Assembly: GCF_012849055.1 (NCBI RefSeq)
Contig: NZ_CP051677.1
Location: 4,727,001 to 4,791,000 of the forward strand
DNA: 64,000 nt
Source: Spirosoma rhododendri
GTDB taxonomy: Bacteria > Bacteroidota > Bacteroidia > Cytophagales > Spirosomataceae
Reading direction: 5' to 3'
Shown: positions 53,760 to 64,000 of the stretch, in pieces
How the letters are laid out: each line of letters starts with the position of its first letter
How positions within the stretch are numbered: position 1 is the stretch's first letter
Program-made: the position numbers and the translations under genes
The notes under the pieces: model-generated
The model's database searches: none
Told to the model about the DNA's origin: nothing
What the model saw: the letters and a program-made list of their open reading frames with translations, nothing else

Positions 53760-54467
53760 TCACGCTACCGCTTGCGCGAGGAGTTGGTTGGCGATGGGAA
53801 GCAGCGTTTCGGCGACGGGTAGCGGCTGTTTGCTTTCCAACCGGAACGTGGCGGGATTGGGTAAATGCGTGTGTCGGCGGATGAGGTCAAGCTTGATGTT
53901 TTCGAGCGTATTGGCCAGCCCCTGCTGCACCGATTCGAGATACCGGAACCGCACGATACGGCCTCCCGGTACCTGACTGGCATATAGCGTAAGCCGAAAC
54001 TGGTACACGTCCGTTTTTCGTTGCTGCGTCGCATACACAAACAGATAGCCTTCTTCCGGGCGTAATGGCAGCAGGCCCACCGGCTCCAGCGTTAGTGCCT
54101 GCGCGATGTCGGCCCAGCGTTGTTCACCCTCAGCAACAGCCTGCCGGAAACGGGGTAGTGCAAACGCGAGTGTGGCGTCAATCTCAGTCATGAAATTGTC
54201 GTCAGGCACGTCGGAAACGTAGTCGATGCTGGGTGGTGGACCCTTGATACCCCGCACCCGCCGGGGAAACGACGCGCTCAACGAACCCTTACCCTGCATA
54301 AACGTAGCCCCCCTGTTGTAGTGTTCGCGCAGATCAGGCAGCGCGGGGTGCAGCTGGTTTCCGGCAAAGTGTTGTTGAACAGACTGTAAATATGCCATCA
54401 CGACATATTGCTGGTATTCAGAATCCAGCCAATTTTGCATAAACCAGTCAGGAGCCAGCGCTTTCAT
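53760..54467 (-). CDS. Hypothetical protein, 235 residues
   Basis: The start at 54467 (MKALAPDWFMQNWLDSEYQQ) is preferred because a CATCTTTG sequence resembling the -7 box lies just 9 bases upstream, inside the longer frame that reaches 54524. The protein is soluble, without signal peptide. Features are QYVVMAYLQSVQQHFAGNQL near the start, ALPRFRQAVAEGEQRWADIA, and RFRYLESVQQGLANTLENIK in the second half. It resembles uncharacterised Cytophagales proteins only. It faces secG tail to tail. Confidence 0.7.
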   Translation of the reverse strand: MKALAPDWFMQNWLDSEYQQYVVMAYLQSVQQHFAGNQLHPALPDLREHYNRGATFMQGKGSLSASFPRRVRGIKGPPPSIDYVSDVPDDNFMTEIDATLAFALPRFRQAVAEGEQRWADIAQALTLEPVGLLPLRPEEGYLFVYATQQRKTDVYQFRLTLYASQVPGGRIVRFRYLESVQQGLANTLENIKLDLIRRHTHLPNPATFRLESKQPLPVAETLLPIANQLLAQAVA

Positions 54468-54703
54468 ACAAGTGAGCAAAGATGGTGTCATTCTCAAGGT
54501 ATTGAATCTAACCCAAATTGCCACATATTATTGCCGCAGATCGCTTTCAGGCCAAATATTCAGGGCGGTTTTCTGAAAATCGACAGGTTGTCAGCTAAAA
54601 AGCGGTAAATCTGGCAGGGTTTGGCTCTGGCATAGTAATTGGCGAGTGAAGACCGTCATACTGGCTGAACAGATCAGTTAACAACCTTAATCAACTCATT
54701 ATC

Positions 54704-55000
54704 ATGGTAACAGAAACGGAAAGCGTGAAAGTAAACGTGAAACCGCTGGCCGACCGGGTGCTGGTAGAAGCCGCTCCGGCAGAAGAAAAGACGTCTTTCG
54801 GGATTATCATTCCTGACACGGCGAAAGAAAAGCCACAGCGCGGTACGGTTATCGCCGTAGGTGCTGGCAAAAAAGATGAGCCCCTGACGGTTCAGGTGGG
54901 TGATACGGTACTGTATGGCAAGTATGCCGGTACCGAACTGACCATCGACGGTAAGGAGTACCTCATCATGCGCGAATCCGATATTTTCGCAATCCTTTAA
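54704..55000 (+). CDS. groES: Co-chaperonin GroES
   Basis: A 98-residue GroES with [20 protein letters not shown], the mobile loop ([20 protein letters not shown]), and the closing [20 protein letters not shown]. It caps GroEL in ATP-driven folding. Together with groEL it forms an operon separated by 98 bases with a repeat. No HrcA operator (CIRCE) was found in the 180 bases upstream. Confidence 0.97.
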   Translation: MVTETESVKVNVKPLADRVLVEAAPAEEKTSFGIIIPDTAKEKPQRGTVIAVGAGKKDEPLTVQVGDTVLYGKYAGTELTIDGKEYLIMRESDIFAIL

Positions 55001-55023
55001 CCTGAGTATGCAGGATTTGGTAG

Positions 55024-56736
<1,713 letters not shown>

Positions 56737-56776
56737 TCATCACGCAGCCTATACTGATCGACTCGATTGGTGTACT

Positions 56777-56816
56777 AAAAAACCCTCTGGCTTCGCAGCC
56801 GGAGGGTTTTGTCTTT
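56777..56816 (+). terminator. Intrinsic terminator after groEL
   Basis: AAAACCCTCTGGC and GCCGGAGGGTTTT pair around TTCGCA, followed by TGTCTTTT. Confidence 0.8.
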
Positions 56817-56864
56817 TGTGGGTTGTTGAGTTGCCCGAAATCTATATCACAAGCCCGACCACGC

Positions 56865-59687
56865 CTATTTTGGCAAATATACACTGAACGTGGCCCCCTG
56901 CCCTGGCTGACTGGTTGCTGTGATAATGCCACCGTGGTTCGTAACGACCTTCTGGCAGATTGCCAGGCCTATACCCGTACCGGCAAACTCGTTATTACCG
57001 TGCAGACGCTGAAAAACCTGGAAAATACGGTTCGTATATTTTTCTTCGAAGCCAACGCCATTATCGACAACGTCGATTCGGTAGTAGGTTTTTATCTGTC
57101 GGCCGGGCTTTATAGACGCTGGAAGTTCATCCAGCGTCACTAGTCGTGCCGTGACCCTGATATGCGGTATCACCGGGTCGCCGTGCAGGTCGACACGGCT
57201 GAATTTGATGGCGTTACTGAGCAGATTCTGAAAAAGCTGTTCCAGTTGTGTTACGTCGCCCTGAACCATAGGTAGGTTATCAGCGTCAATCTGCGCATCT
57301 GATTCTTCAATCGACACCGTCAGGTTGTCCTGCACAACACTTATGACCTGCGTTAGTGAAATCTCAGTTGCAGTTACCTGCTGGGTCGAAATTCGCGAGA
57401 AAGCCAGCAAGTCTTTTATTAACACCGACATCCGGCTGGCAGCCAGCTGCATTCGCTCCAGATAACGATATTCTTCCGTCGAATCATTGGCGTAGCGCGT
57501 CTTGAGGAGGTCGCCAAACTGCTGAATCTTACGCAGCGGTTCCTGCAAATCGTGGCTGGCTATGTAGGCAAACTGCTCCAGGTTTTGGTTCGATCGGGTC
57601 AGGTTTCGATTCGTTTCCAGAAATTCTTCGTTGGTGGCAGCCAGTTCCTCATTGGTCGCCATCATTTCTTCGTTGATGGCAGCCATTTCCTCGTTGGTAG
57701 CTGCCAGTTGCTCGATGCGCTCCTGCACTTCCATTTCGAGCGCCAGTTCGGTCTGCCGTTGCTCCGTAACGTCCTGCATGGTGCCACTGACCCGGTAAGC
57801 TTCCATGAATGCGTCGTAGTAGACGTGGCCTTTCGCATGGATAATGCGCTTACGACCTGTCGTTAGCGACTTTATTCGGTACTCGACGTCGTATTCCTTT
57901 TTTTTGTCGCTGCTGGCCGCGCCATCAAGGGCTTCTTTCAGTAACTGTACGTCGGCGGGATCAACTGGCTCGTAGCTCCGCTCCAGCGGAATTGGTTCGT
58001 CGCTGCTGAAGCCGTACCACACCCGGATGCGGTCAGAAAAGGTCAACATCCCCGTCGCCAGGTCAATCTGCCACATACCCAGATCAGCTAGATCGACGGC
58101 GCTCGACAACCGGATTTCAGACTTCTCGATTTTTAACTGCGTTAGAATCTGGGGCGTAATATCCTGTACCGTTCCCGATAGCGTCACGGCTTCATCGTTG
58201 TCGTACACGGCCTGCCCCAGTGAGCGCAGGTACCGATACTCGCCCGTCTGCCGGTTTATGATCCGGTACGTCAGGTCGTGATGACCGTCCAGTTTCTTAA
58301 GCCGGGCCTGCGTCAGCACAGCACTCCATTTCGACTGATCGGCCGGGAGCACTTTGCCAAGCAGTTCGTCGAGTGACGAGCTACCATCGGGTAATCCCCA
58401 CCACGTACGCGCCCGTTCAGACGCGACAATCCGGTTCGTTTGCAGGTCGATCTGGTACGTACCCAACTGCCCGATTTCGAGTGCCAGTTCCAGCGCCCGA
58501 TTCTTTGCTTCGATCTCGCGCTGCACCTGTCTTTCCTGGCGCAGATCCCGCGATATGGCGACCATGCCATAGGGTTCGCCCGTAATCGGGTCGTTGATGG
58601 GGTATATGTTTGTGGTTACCGGAATCCGCTCTCCGCTGAGCCGATGCCACTTCATTAGTTCGCCCGACCAGGACCCTACCCGAATATTGGGCAGAATGTC
58701 GGTACGAATCCGGTCGTGTTCTTCGGGAGGGCTGAAAAAATCGACAGTCTTTCCTATCACATCTTCGGCAGTAAGCCCCAGCAAGTCAAGCCCGTATGGG
58801 TTCATAAACTGTACATGCCCGTTTAGATCCATGTACACCATCATCTCCGGCGCATTCCTGACCAGCTGACCCAGGCGGTTATTCTCCCGACGCTTTTCCA
58901 GATCGCGGGTAATGTCCTGCGCGATACCGAGCAGGTTACGAATGTTTCCCTGCTCATCGGTCAGCGGGGTCATATTCATACGCACCCACATTTCCGATCC
59001 ATCCCGCCGTACGTACTGTTTGGTAATATCAAAGAATGGTACGTTACCTGCCACCACCTCATCGATCAGTGCTTCGTTACGCGCCCTGTCATCGGGGTGA
59101 ATCATGCCGGTATACGGCATGTCGACCAGTTCTTCGGGTGTGTAACCCAGCATCCGCCCAAATGCCTTATTTCCCAGTACGATCACCCCATCAATACCGG
59201 TGATAACGAAGCCCAGTGAAGCATTGTCGAACGCTGCTTCAAAGCGCGTCTGAGCTTCAGTACGTACCTGTTTCACCCGCCGGTCCCGCGTGACATCGCG
59301 CAGGATACCACTAATCCGATACAGCCGCTGCTCGTCGTCGACATAGCCACGGCCGTTACAACTTAGCCAGCATATTTCCTGACTATGGGGGTTAACTGTA
59401 CGAAATGTAAAGTTGTAGCTTGCCTCTTTCCGGGAATCGAACGCCCGACGGCTGGTGTCGTGTATCAGCCCAACATCATCTGCATGAACATGGGCCAGCA
59501 CCTGATCGTAAGCGACGGTTTCACCGGCACCAAAATGAAGCAGTTTCTGGCATAATTCGTCCCAGTAAATCTGTCCTTCGAGAGGTTCGACGCTCCAGGT
59601 TCCAATATTGGCGGCTTCGAGTGAAAGACGTGTTTGTTCGTTGTTAATAACAACGTTTTGATTGAAGGGCTTGTGCTCTTCATTCAT
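56865..59687 (-). CDS. Multi-PAS sensor histidine kinase
   Basis: A 940-residue kinase from ATG 59687; an in-frame start at 59777 adds 30 residues that look non-coding. About five PAS/PAC domains are seen (near 20-150, 150-275, 280-400, 405-525, 530-660), for example GVIVLGNKAFGRMLGYTPEE. A coiled coil of NEE repeats (about 672-705, QLAATNEEMAAINEEMMATN) links to the HisKA domain with the phospho-acceptor His in FAYIASHDLQEPLRKIQQ. The HATPase has LLSNAIKFSRVDLHG and DNGVGFEEKY, GTGIGLAIC. No membrane helix, so it is a cytosolic sensor. No response-regulator gene is adjacent. Confidence 0.93.
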   Translation of the reverse strand: MNEEHKPFNQNVVINNEQTRLSLEAANIGTWSVEPLEGQIYWDELCQKLLHFGAGETVAYDQVLAHVHADDVGLIHDTSRRAFDSRKEASYNFTFRTVNPHSQEICWLSCNGRGYVDDEQRLYRISGILRDVTRDRRVKQVRTEAQTRFEAAFDNASLGFVITGIDGVIVLGNKAFGRMLGYTPEELVDMPYTGMIHPDDRARNEALIDEVVAGNVPFFDITKQYVRRDGSEMWVRMNMTPLTDEQGNIRNLLGIAQDITRDLEKRRENNRLGQLVRNAPEMMVYMDLNGHVQFMNPYGLDLLGLTAEDVIGKTVDFFSPPEEHDRIRTDILPNIRVGSWSGELMKWHRLSGERIPVTTNIYPINDPITGEPYGMVAISRDLRQERQVQREIEAKNRALELALEIGQLGTYQIDLQTNRIVASERARTWWGLPDGSSSLDELLGKVLPADQSKWSAVLTQARLKKLDGHHDLTYRIINRQTGEYRYLRSLGQAVYDNDEAVTLSGTVQDITPQILTQLKIEKSEIRLSSAVDLADLGMWQIDLATGMLTFSDRIRVWYGFSSDEPIPLERSYEPVDPADVQLLKEALDGAASSDKKKEYDVEYRIKSLTTGRKRIIHAKGHVYYDAFMEAYRVSGTMQDVTEQRQTELALEMEVQERIEQLAATNEEMAAINEEMMATNEELAATNEEFLETNRNLTRSNQNLEQFAYIASHDLQEPLRKIQQFGDLLKTRYANDSTEEYRYLERMQLAASRMSVLIKDLLAFSRISTQQVTATEISLTQVISVVQDNLTVSIEESDAQIDADNLPMVQGDVTQLEQLFQNLLSNAIKFSRVDLHGDPVIPHIRVTARLVTLDELPASIKPGRQIKTYYRIDVVDNGVGFEEKYTNRIFQVFQRLHGNNEFAGTGIGLAICQKVVTNHGGIITATSQPGQGATFSVYLPK

Positions 59688-60244
59688 ATACGGTAGCGAC
59701 TGATGAGTACAAATTGCGCTGTAGCCGGCGATACGTGCGTTGCCTTTTGCTGTAAACCGGCAAATACTGGCAAGCAAAAGTATAGTAGGACACCCAGCTA
59801 CTTAGAACGGTGGTTAAAGACCAAATATAAAACAAAAGGTAATTTTTTGAAACAGATATCGGTTACAAACTGATCGGACAGCGAAGCCTGTATTTCGTCA
59901 GCTTTGTAGATAGCACGTCAGTCAGTGGCGATAGTGACTACACCTGCGGAGAGAACGGTAAGGTGACGCAAACGCTCGGGCAAACAAAAAAGCCAAGCGA
60001 GACACTCCCCTGGCTTTCTGATTTACTCAACGTTATGAAAAACTTTTCTTTTCGACACAATGATAAAACAAAAGCAGTAATAATTGGTTCTATATCGGTT
60101 AGTTTTTTTTACTTAGCAAGTTAACTATATGAATATCAGTAGTATATATTATTAATTTTAACTTGCTGTACGACGAAAATTAGGTAGTATTACTTACAGC
60201 TAAAGAGCCATTACATCGGAATATCTACTTATTACCGACTGGTA
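59688..60244. other. 557-bp gap between the PAS kinase and lolD, AT-rich at its right end
   Basis: The half nearer the kinase start is average in composition. The part from about 60060 to 60200 is AT-rich with an AGCAAGTTAA/TTAACTTGCT inverted repeat (60115-60124, 60158-60167). A 29-codon frame (ATG 60035 to TAA 60124) could encode a short peptide with a hydrophobic end (KAVIIGSISVSFFYLAS), but nothing else supports it. Confidence 0.4.
59986..60017 (-). terminator. Possible terminator downstream of lolD
   Basis: On the minus strand AAAGCCA and TGGCTTT pair, followed by a T run (TTTTTTGTTTG). It lies 228 bases past the lolD stop, so assignment is uncertain. Confidence 0.4.
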
Positions 60245-60904
60245 TCAGCCATACACAACCCCGTCCCGAATGGTGATCGTACGATCGGCAAGTGTAGCCA
60301 GAACTTCGTTGTGGGTTACAATAATAAACGTCTGACCAAGCTCGTCGCGCAGGCGAAAAAACAGTTGATGCAGCTCCTCGGCGTTCTGAGAATCAAGGTT
60401 TCCGCTGGGCTCGTCGGCAAAAACGATGGCCGGCTCGTTGATAAGTGCCCGCGCCACGGCCGTACGCTGCTGCTCACCGCCCGACATCTGGGAGGGAAAG
60501 TGGTTCAGCCGGTGGGCCAGGTTCAACGTTGTCAGCAGCGATTCGGCCCGCAGGCGAGTAGCCTTTTCGTCGCGCCCGGCGATGAACGCCGGCAGGCATA
60601 CGTTTTCCAGCGCGGTAAACTCCGGCAACAGGTTATTGAACTGAAACACAAACCCTATCTTCTCGTTGCGGAAGCGGGCCAGATCGCGGTCATTGAGGGC
60701 GAAGACGTTTTGCCCGTCGATCTCGAGCGTCCCGGCGTCGGGGCGGTCGAGCGTACCGAGAATTTGCAGCAGGGTTGTTTTACCCGCTCCCGATGCGCCA
60801 ACGATCGAGACGACTTCGCCCGCGTCGATGCCGAGATTGATACCTTTAAGAACGGGAAGATTACCGTATTGACGGCGCAGATCGGTGGTTTGTAACAGGG
60901 GCAC
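60245..60904 (-). CDS. lolD: Lipoprotein-releasing ABC transporter ATP-binding protein LolD
   Basis: A 219-residue ABC ATPase. Walker A is [16 protein letters not shown], the signature is [19 protein letters not shown], Walker B is [14 protein letters not shown] and the switch His is in [13 protein letters not shown]. The GxxG and [16 protein letters not shown] parts fit the LolD/MacB-ATPase group. It powers the LolC/E-type permease in moving lipoproteins off the inner membrane. The candidate permease lies at 40.9 kb, so they are not in one operon. A related MacB-type permease at 6 kb could be another partner. Confidence 0.88.
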   Translation of the reverse strand: MPLLQTTDLRRQYGNLPVLKGINLGIDAGEVVSIVGASGAGKTTLLQILGTLDRPDAGTLEIDGQNVFALNDRDLARFRNEKIGFVFQFNNLLPEFTALENVCLPAFIAGRDEKATRLRAESLLTTLNLAHRLNHFPSQMSGGEQQRTAVARALINEPAIVFADEPSGNLDSQNAEELHQLFFRLRDELGQTFIIVTHNEVLATLADRTITIRDGVVYG

Positions 60905-60913
60905 CCGGCTTAT

Positions 60914-61020
60914 CGTTTGTGGTTTGCGAGTTATGGTCTGTAGGCTGTTGGCAAAAGATTATTGCGGCCTGGTCCGGCCACAGTGCACAACTACAAACTA
61001 CAAACCACGAACTACAAACT
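60914..61020. repeat. Quasi-palindrome of ACTACAAACCACGAAC words, copy 2
   Basis: Left arm TCGTTTGTGGTTTGCGAGTT, right arm CAACTACAAACTACAAACCA. The interior (ATTGCGGCCTGGTCCGGCC) is a loose match to the shared core. It lies between divergent lolD and sucC. Confidence 0.65.
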
Positions 61021-61080
61021 CATTTATGCTTAACTTGCCGCACAAAAGTACGATTTCCAACACTCCATGTTGCCATTACC

Positions 61081-62304
61081 ATGAATATACACGAGTATCA
61101 GGGTAAAGAAATTCTCAAAAAGTACGGCGTCCGCATTCAGGAGGGCATCGTTGCCGAATCGCCCGAGAAAGCCGTTGAAGCGGCCAAGCAGATCATGGCA
61201 CAGTCGGGCTCAAAGTTCGTCGTCGTGAAATCCCAGATCCACGCGGGTGGTCGCGGTAAAGGCAAGGTTGTCGGTTCAGAACAGCGGGGCGTTGCGCTCG
61301 CCAAATCGGTCGACGAGGTGCGCGATATTGCCAAGAACCTGATCGGTAATGTACTGGTCACGCACCAGACCGGCCCGGAAGGCCGGAAGGTGAACAAGGT
61401 GCTGGTAGCGCAGGACGTTTTTTACCCCGGTGCTTCGGAACCGAAGGAAATGTACCTGAGTATCCTGCTCGACCGGTCGAAAGCGTGCAACGTAATCATG
61501 GCCAGCACCGAAGGCGGTATGGACATTGAAGAAGTAGCCGAGCACTCCCCCGAGAAGATCGTGAAGGAGTGGGTCGATCCAGCCGTTGGTTTACAGCCGT
61601 TTCAGGCGCGCAAAGTAGCTTTCGGCCTCGGGCTGGAAGGCGAAGCGTTCAAAGAGATGGTTAAGTTCGTGACGTCGCTTTACAAAGCATACGTTGATTC
61701 CGACGCAGCCATGTTCGAAATCAACCCGGTGCTGAAAACGTCGGACAACAAGATTCTGGCCGTCGACGCGAAGGTGAACCTCGACGACAACGCGCTGTAC
61801 CGCCATCCCGATCTGGCTAACCTGCGCGACATCGCGGAGGAAGATCCGCTTGAAGTTGAAGCCACAGCCAGCGATCTGAACTACGTAAAACTCGACGGTA
61901 ACGTGGGTTGTATGGTAAATGGTGCCGGTCTGGCAATGGCTACGATGGACATCATCAAGCTGTCGGGTGGCGAACCGGCCAACTTCCTCGACGTGGGGGG
62001 TGGTGCCAATGCCAAAACCGTTGAAGCTGGTTTCCGCATTATCCTGAAAGATCCAAACGTTAAGGCCATCCTGATCAACATCTTCGGCGGTATCGTTCGC
62101 TGCGACCGCGTCGCTACGGGTGTCGTGGAAGCCTACAAAGCGATTGGCGATATCAAAGTGCCTATCATCGTTCGTTTGCAGGGTACCAACGCCGAAGAAG
62201 GCGCGCGTATCATCGACGAGTCGGGCCTGAAAGTTTTCTCGGCAGTGCTGTTGAAAGAAGCCGCCGAAAAAGTGGAGCAGGTGCTGAAAGGTCAGCAGGC
62301 TTAA
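61081..62304 (+). CDS. sucC: Succinate--CoA ligase (ADP-forming) subunit beta
   Basis: A 407-residue ATP-grasp enzyme from ATG 61081 (MNIHEYQGKEILKKYGVRIQ); the longer frame from 60919 reads the repeat. ATP-grasp motifs include VVKSQIHAGGRGKGKVVGSE, EINPVLKTSDNKILAVDAKV and GNVGCMVNGAGLAMATMDII. The C-terminal ligase-CoA domain has NIFGGIVRCDRVATGVVEA. It converts succinyl-CoA to succinate with substrate-level ATP in the TCA cycle. sucD is not adjacent. It ends before a perfect 21-bp hairpin terminator. Confidence 0.96.
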   Translation: MNIHEYQGKEILKKYGVRIQEGIVAESPEKAVEAAKQIMAQSGSKFVVVKSQIHAGGRGKGKVVGSEQRGVALAKSVDEVRDIAKNLIGNVLVTHQTGPEGRKVNKVLVAQDVFYPGASEPKEMYLSILLDRSKACNVIMASTEGGMDIEEVAEHSPEKIVKEWVDPAVGLQPFQARKVAFGLGLEGEAFKEMVKFVTSLYKAYVDSDAAMFEINPVLKTSDNKILAVDAKVNLDDNALYRHPDLANLRDIAEEDPLEVEATASDLNYVKLDGNVGCMVNGAGLAMATMDIIKLSGGEPANFLDVGGGANAKTVEAGFRIILKDPNVKAILINIFGGIVRCDRVATGVVEAYKAIGDIKVPIIVRLQGTNAEEGARIIDESGLKVFSAVLLKEAAEKVEQVLKGQQA

Positions 62305-62319
62305 TTTTCGCCCATACTT

Positions 62320-62365
62320 AAAAACGCATCGGCCCGAACTAGGTAGTTCGGGCCGATGCGTTTTT
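62320..62365. terminator. Bidirectional intrinsic terminator between sucC and lpxH
   Basis: AAAAACGCATCGGCCCGAAC plus T is perfectly complementary to 62345-62365 around a four-base loop, with A/T tracts on both ends. Confidence 0.9.
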
Positions 62366-62393
62366 ACGAAATCCCCGACGAATCGCCTGTAGC

Positions 62394-63200
62394 CTACAGA
62401 TGTTTCATCTGGTACGGCTGGTTGTCGGGCCAGGTTAGTAGTTGCAGGTCGGTGCCGTCGAATACAGCATAGGTTCGGGCCGATACCCATTCGCCAAGGT
62501 TGATATAGCGGCTGTTGGCCGTCACGCTCAAATCGAGCGGTAAATGGCGATGCCCGAAGATGTAGTAATCGTGGTGCCGCTGCTGTTCGACTTCGCGGGC
62601 ATACTGCATGAGCCATTCGCGGTCTTCGCCCAGGAACCGTTCTTCATCTTTTTTCTCGTTGCTGGCCCGGCTACTGCGTGACCATTTATGCGCCAGCCCA
62701 ATGCCCAGATCTGGGTGGACATACCGAAACAAGCGCCGGGCTAACCGATTCTCAAACACTTTTTTGAGCTGTTTGTAGACGTAATCGCCCGGCCCGAGTC
62801 CATCGCCATGCCCGATCAGGAACGCTTTTTCGCCCAGCTGATACTCGCGCGGGGCCCGGTACACCGGAATACCCATTTCATCGGTGAAGTAGCTATTCAT
62901 CCACATATCGTGGTTGCCGGTGAAGAGCACGATGGGCAGTCCGGCATCGGTAAGTTCGGCCAGTTTACCCTGTAGGCGGGAAAATCCTTTCGGGATACTG
63001 TGCTTATATTCAAACCAGAAATCAAACACGTCGCCGACCAGAAAAATGATGGACGCATCGATTTTTACGTGATCGAGCCAGGCAACAACGGCCCGTTCGC
63101 GGGCGCGGCTCTGTTCGGGCGTTGGTGTACCCAGGTGGAAGTCGGAAGCGAAATAAGCTTTACGGCCGGGGGGCAGCGGAATGGTCTCAACGTCGGTCAT
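62394..63200 (-). CDS. lpxH: UDP-2,3-diacylglucosamine diphosphatase LpxH
   Basis: A 268-residue metallophosphoesterase. The ATG at 63200 is chosen because a TAGCTTTG box ends seven bases upstream, inside the longer frame to 63239. Five phosphoesterase motifs are intact: ASDFHLGTP, VGDVFDFWFEYKH, TGNHDMWMNSYF, GHGDGLGPGDY and FGHRHLPLDL. It removes UMP from UDP-2,3-diacylglucosamine to give lipid X in lipid A synthesis. It is cytoplasmic or peripherally membrane-bound. Members of this phylum lack the E. coli LpxH loop pattern in part, so a UDP-diacylglucosamine-like substrate is assumed from the family. Confidence 0.88.
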   Translation of the reverse strand: MTDVETIPLPPGRKAYFASDFHLGTPTPEQSRARERAVVAWLDHVKIDASIIFLVGDVFDFWFEYKHSIPKGFSRLQGKLAELTDAGLPIVLFTGNHDMWMNSYFTDEMGIPVYRAPREYQLGEKAFLIGHGDGLGPGDYVYKQLKKVFENRLARRLFRYVHPDLGIGLAHKWSRSSRASNEKKDEERFLGEDREWLMQYAREVEQQRHHDYYIFGHRHLPLDLSVTANSRYINLGEWVSARTYAVFDGTDLQLLTWPDNQPYQMKHL

Positions 63201-63206
63201 GACAGG

Positions 63207-63214
63207 CAAAGCTA
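63207..63214 (-). promoter_or_regulatory. -7 box TAGCTTTG abutting the lpxH ATG
   Basis: Minus-strand TAGCTTTG ends six bases before the ATG at 63200, which predicts a near-leaderless mRNA. Confidence 0.5.
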
Positions 63215-63365
63215 CGGCTTCTAACAGGATGAATAGCACGCGGATACGGCTGAAGCCGCAGAATTAACCGGAATCAGTTGCGATCAACAGCCGTGTCTGC
63301 ATCGTCTGCGCAGCATTCGTTACAAACATCTTTCCGAAACTGGTGGTATTAGAAAGAACCGTTGT

Positions 63366-63373
63366 TAATTTTG
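63366..63373 (+). promoter_or_regulatory. -7 box TAATTTTG for the edge lipoprotein gene
   Basis: TAATTTTG fits TAnnTTTG and ends 17 bases before the ATG at 63391. Confidence 0.5.
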
Positions 63374-63390
63374 CGCATCATCATTTTACT

Positions 63391-64000
63391 ATGAAAATCA
63401 ACTCACTCCTGTACGCACTGCCCGTGTTACTGCTCACGTCCTGCTATGACACGGACACCGATGCATCGACGGGTAATACGGCTGATTACGGCAGCAAAAT
63501 ATTGGCCAAGCAAGTAGCTGGCGTAAACGTTATCAAGTCTGACGTCATCTACGATGAGCCCTGCGCCATTGTCGACGAAGAGCTTTTCCGCAAAACGTTC
63601 AACCTTGGTGAAGATGTTAAACTGGAAGACGTTAGTACGGGCAAAGGCTGCGAATACGAGTGGGCTGGTAACAAAGTAATGTTGTCGTTTGGCGGTAAAC
63701 GCCCTTACCAGTCGATGTTCATCGCTTCGTATCAGTTCGATAAGATGTATCAAGGTAAAGCGAAAGGTGAAGACGACGTTGCCAAAGCCGATACGCTTTC
63801 GGGCGCTACGGTTACGGCCACTCCCGGCGAGGCTGCTGGCACACCCCCCGATTCGGCCAAAGGCGAAGCGGATAAAGACCTGCCACAAATCAAACCCGCC
63901 GTTGCGCATGGCGAATACGAGCCCGTTAAGAACGTAGGCGACAAAGCTGTGTGGAATGCAGGAGAAGGAGCGCTACACGTCCTGTATATCAACCACATCA
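63391..64000 (+). CDS. Lipoprotein, C-terminus cut by window edge
   Basis: The frame runs from ATG 63391 to the right edge, about 203 codons. The N-terminus MKINSLLYALPVLLLTSC is a lipoprotein signal with lipobox LLTSC. The mature part has GSKILAKQVAGVNVIKSDVI, a Cys in YDEPCAIVDEEL and another in STGKGCEYEWAGNK. A Lys/Ala/Thr-rich linker (about residues 128-165) follows, then EYEPVKNVGDKAVWNAGEGA, which resembles part of a small Bacteroidota lipoprotein family of unknown role. No enzymatic motif is visible in the part present. Confidence 0.75.
   Translation, partial: MKINSLLYALPVLLLTSCYDTDTDASTGNTADYGSKILAKQVAGVNVIKSDVIYDEPCAIVDEELFRKTFNLGEDVKLEDVSTGKGCEYEWAGNKVMLSFGGKRPYQSMFIASYQFDKMYQGKAKGEDDVAKADTLSGATVTATPGEAAGTPPDSAKGEADKDLPQIKPAVAHGEYEPVKNVGDKAVWNAGEGALHVLYINHI

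Noticed and set aside
54525..54703. Search for a CIRCE operator before groES
   Set aside because: No TTAGCACTC/GAGTGCTAA pair was found; control must be by other means.
60919..61080. Extended sucC start at 60919
   Set aside because: The extension reads the ACTACAAAC repeat; MNIHEYQGKEIL at 61081 is the conserved N-terminus.

Overview
The window looks like chromosomal DNA of a GC-rich member of the Bacteroidota, most probably order Cytophagales and close to Spirosoma or Fibrella. The grounds are: a type IX secretion protein (PorQ), a TamL-type BamA/TamA lipoprotein barrel, a probable DUF6427 membrane protein, DUF2271 and DUF2147 proteins, the order miaB / sigma-54 activator / lptE / TPR protein / secG, and recurrent TAnnTTTG promoter boxes of the Bacteroidota sigma factor. 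Shine-Dalgarno sites are mostly absent. The genus is an inference, not a database result.

Layout. 0-5.8 kb (minus strand): truncated M13 peptidase, PepSY-flavoprotein reductase fusion, DUF2271 protein, ankyrin-repeat protein. 5.8-10.8 kb: tRNA-Leu(CAA), MacB-like permease, two secreted ferritin-like proteins in tandem, cupin, predicted envelope protein. 10.8-18.1 kb: class III aminotransferase, an AT-rich patch with a GIY-YIG-like protein and an unknown protein, a 38-residue membrane peptide, M28 peptidase, FAD oxidoreductase, acyl-CoA carboxylase beta subunit. 18.2-26.7 kb: barrel-like protein, porQ, GH20 hexosaminidase, hslU, YihY/BrkB protein, MFS transporter. 26.9-32.5 kb: mltG, thioesterase, second YihY/BrkB protein, glycosyltransferase, YrdC/Sua5 protein, lipoprotein. 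32.6-40.9 kb: DUF2147, tig, tRNA-Leu(UAG), spoT/relA, fur, a small-protein/HNH pair, purA. 40.9-48.5 kb: LolC/E-like permease, rbfA, DUF6427-like protein, queuosine precursor transporter, rRNA/tRNA methyltransferase, and a tamL split by a one-base frameshift. 48.6-56.8 kb: miaB, sigma-54 activator, lptE, TPR-like protein, secG, unknown protein, groES, groEL. 56.8-64 kb: multi-PAS histidine kinase, lolD, sucC, lpxH, and a lipoprotein cut by the window edge.

Much of the content is envelope biology (LptE, LpxH, LolD/LolC-type ABC parts, TamL, PorQ, SecG, MltG) and core housekeeping (proteostasis: tig, groESL, hslU; translation and RNA: miaB, rbfA, YrdC, two tRNAs; stringent response; purine synthesis; TCA cycle).

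The most unusual signal lies between genes. More than a dozen intergenic spaces hold long quasi-palindromes with very different arm sequences. At least five of them share a short core (GCTGACGCG or a close variant) just inside one arm. One element extends the C-terminus of a BrkB protein, one mirrors two divergent promoters, and one is flanked by a duplicate of the porQ 3' end. No CRISPR array, prophage, transposase or rRNA operon was seen.
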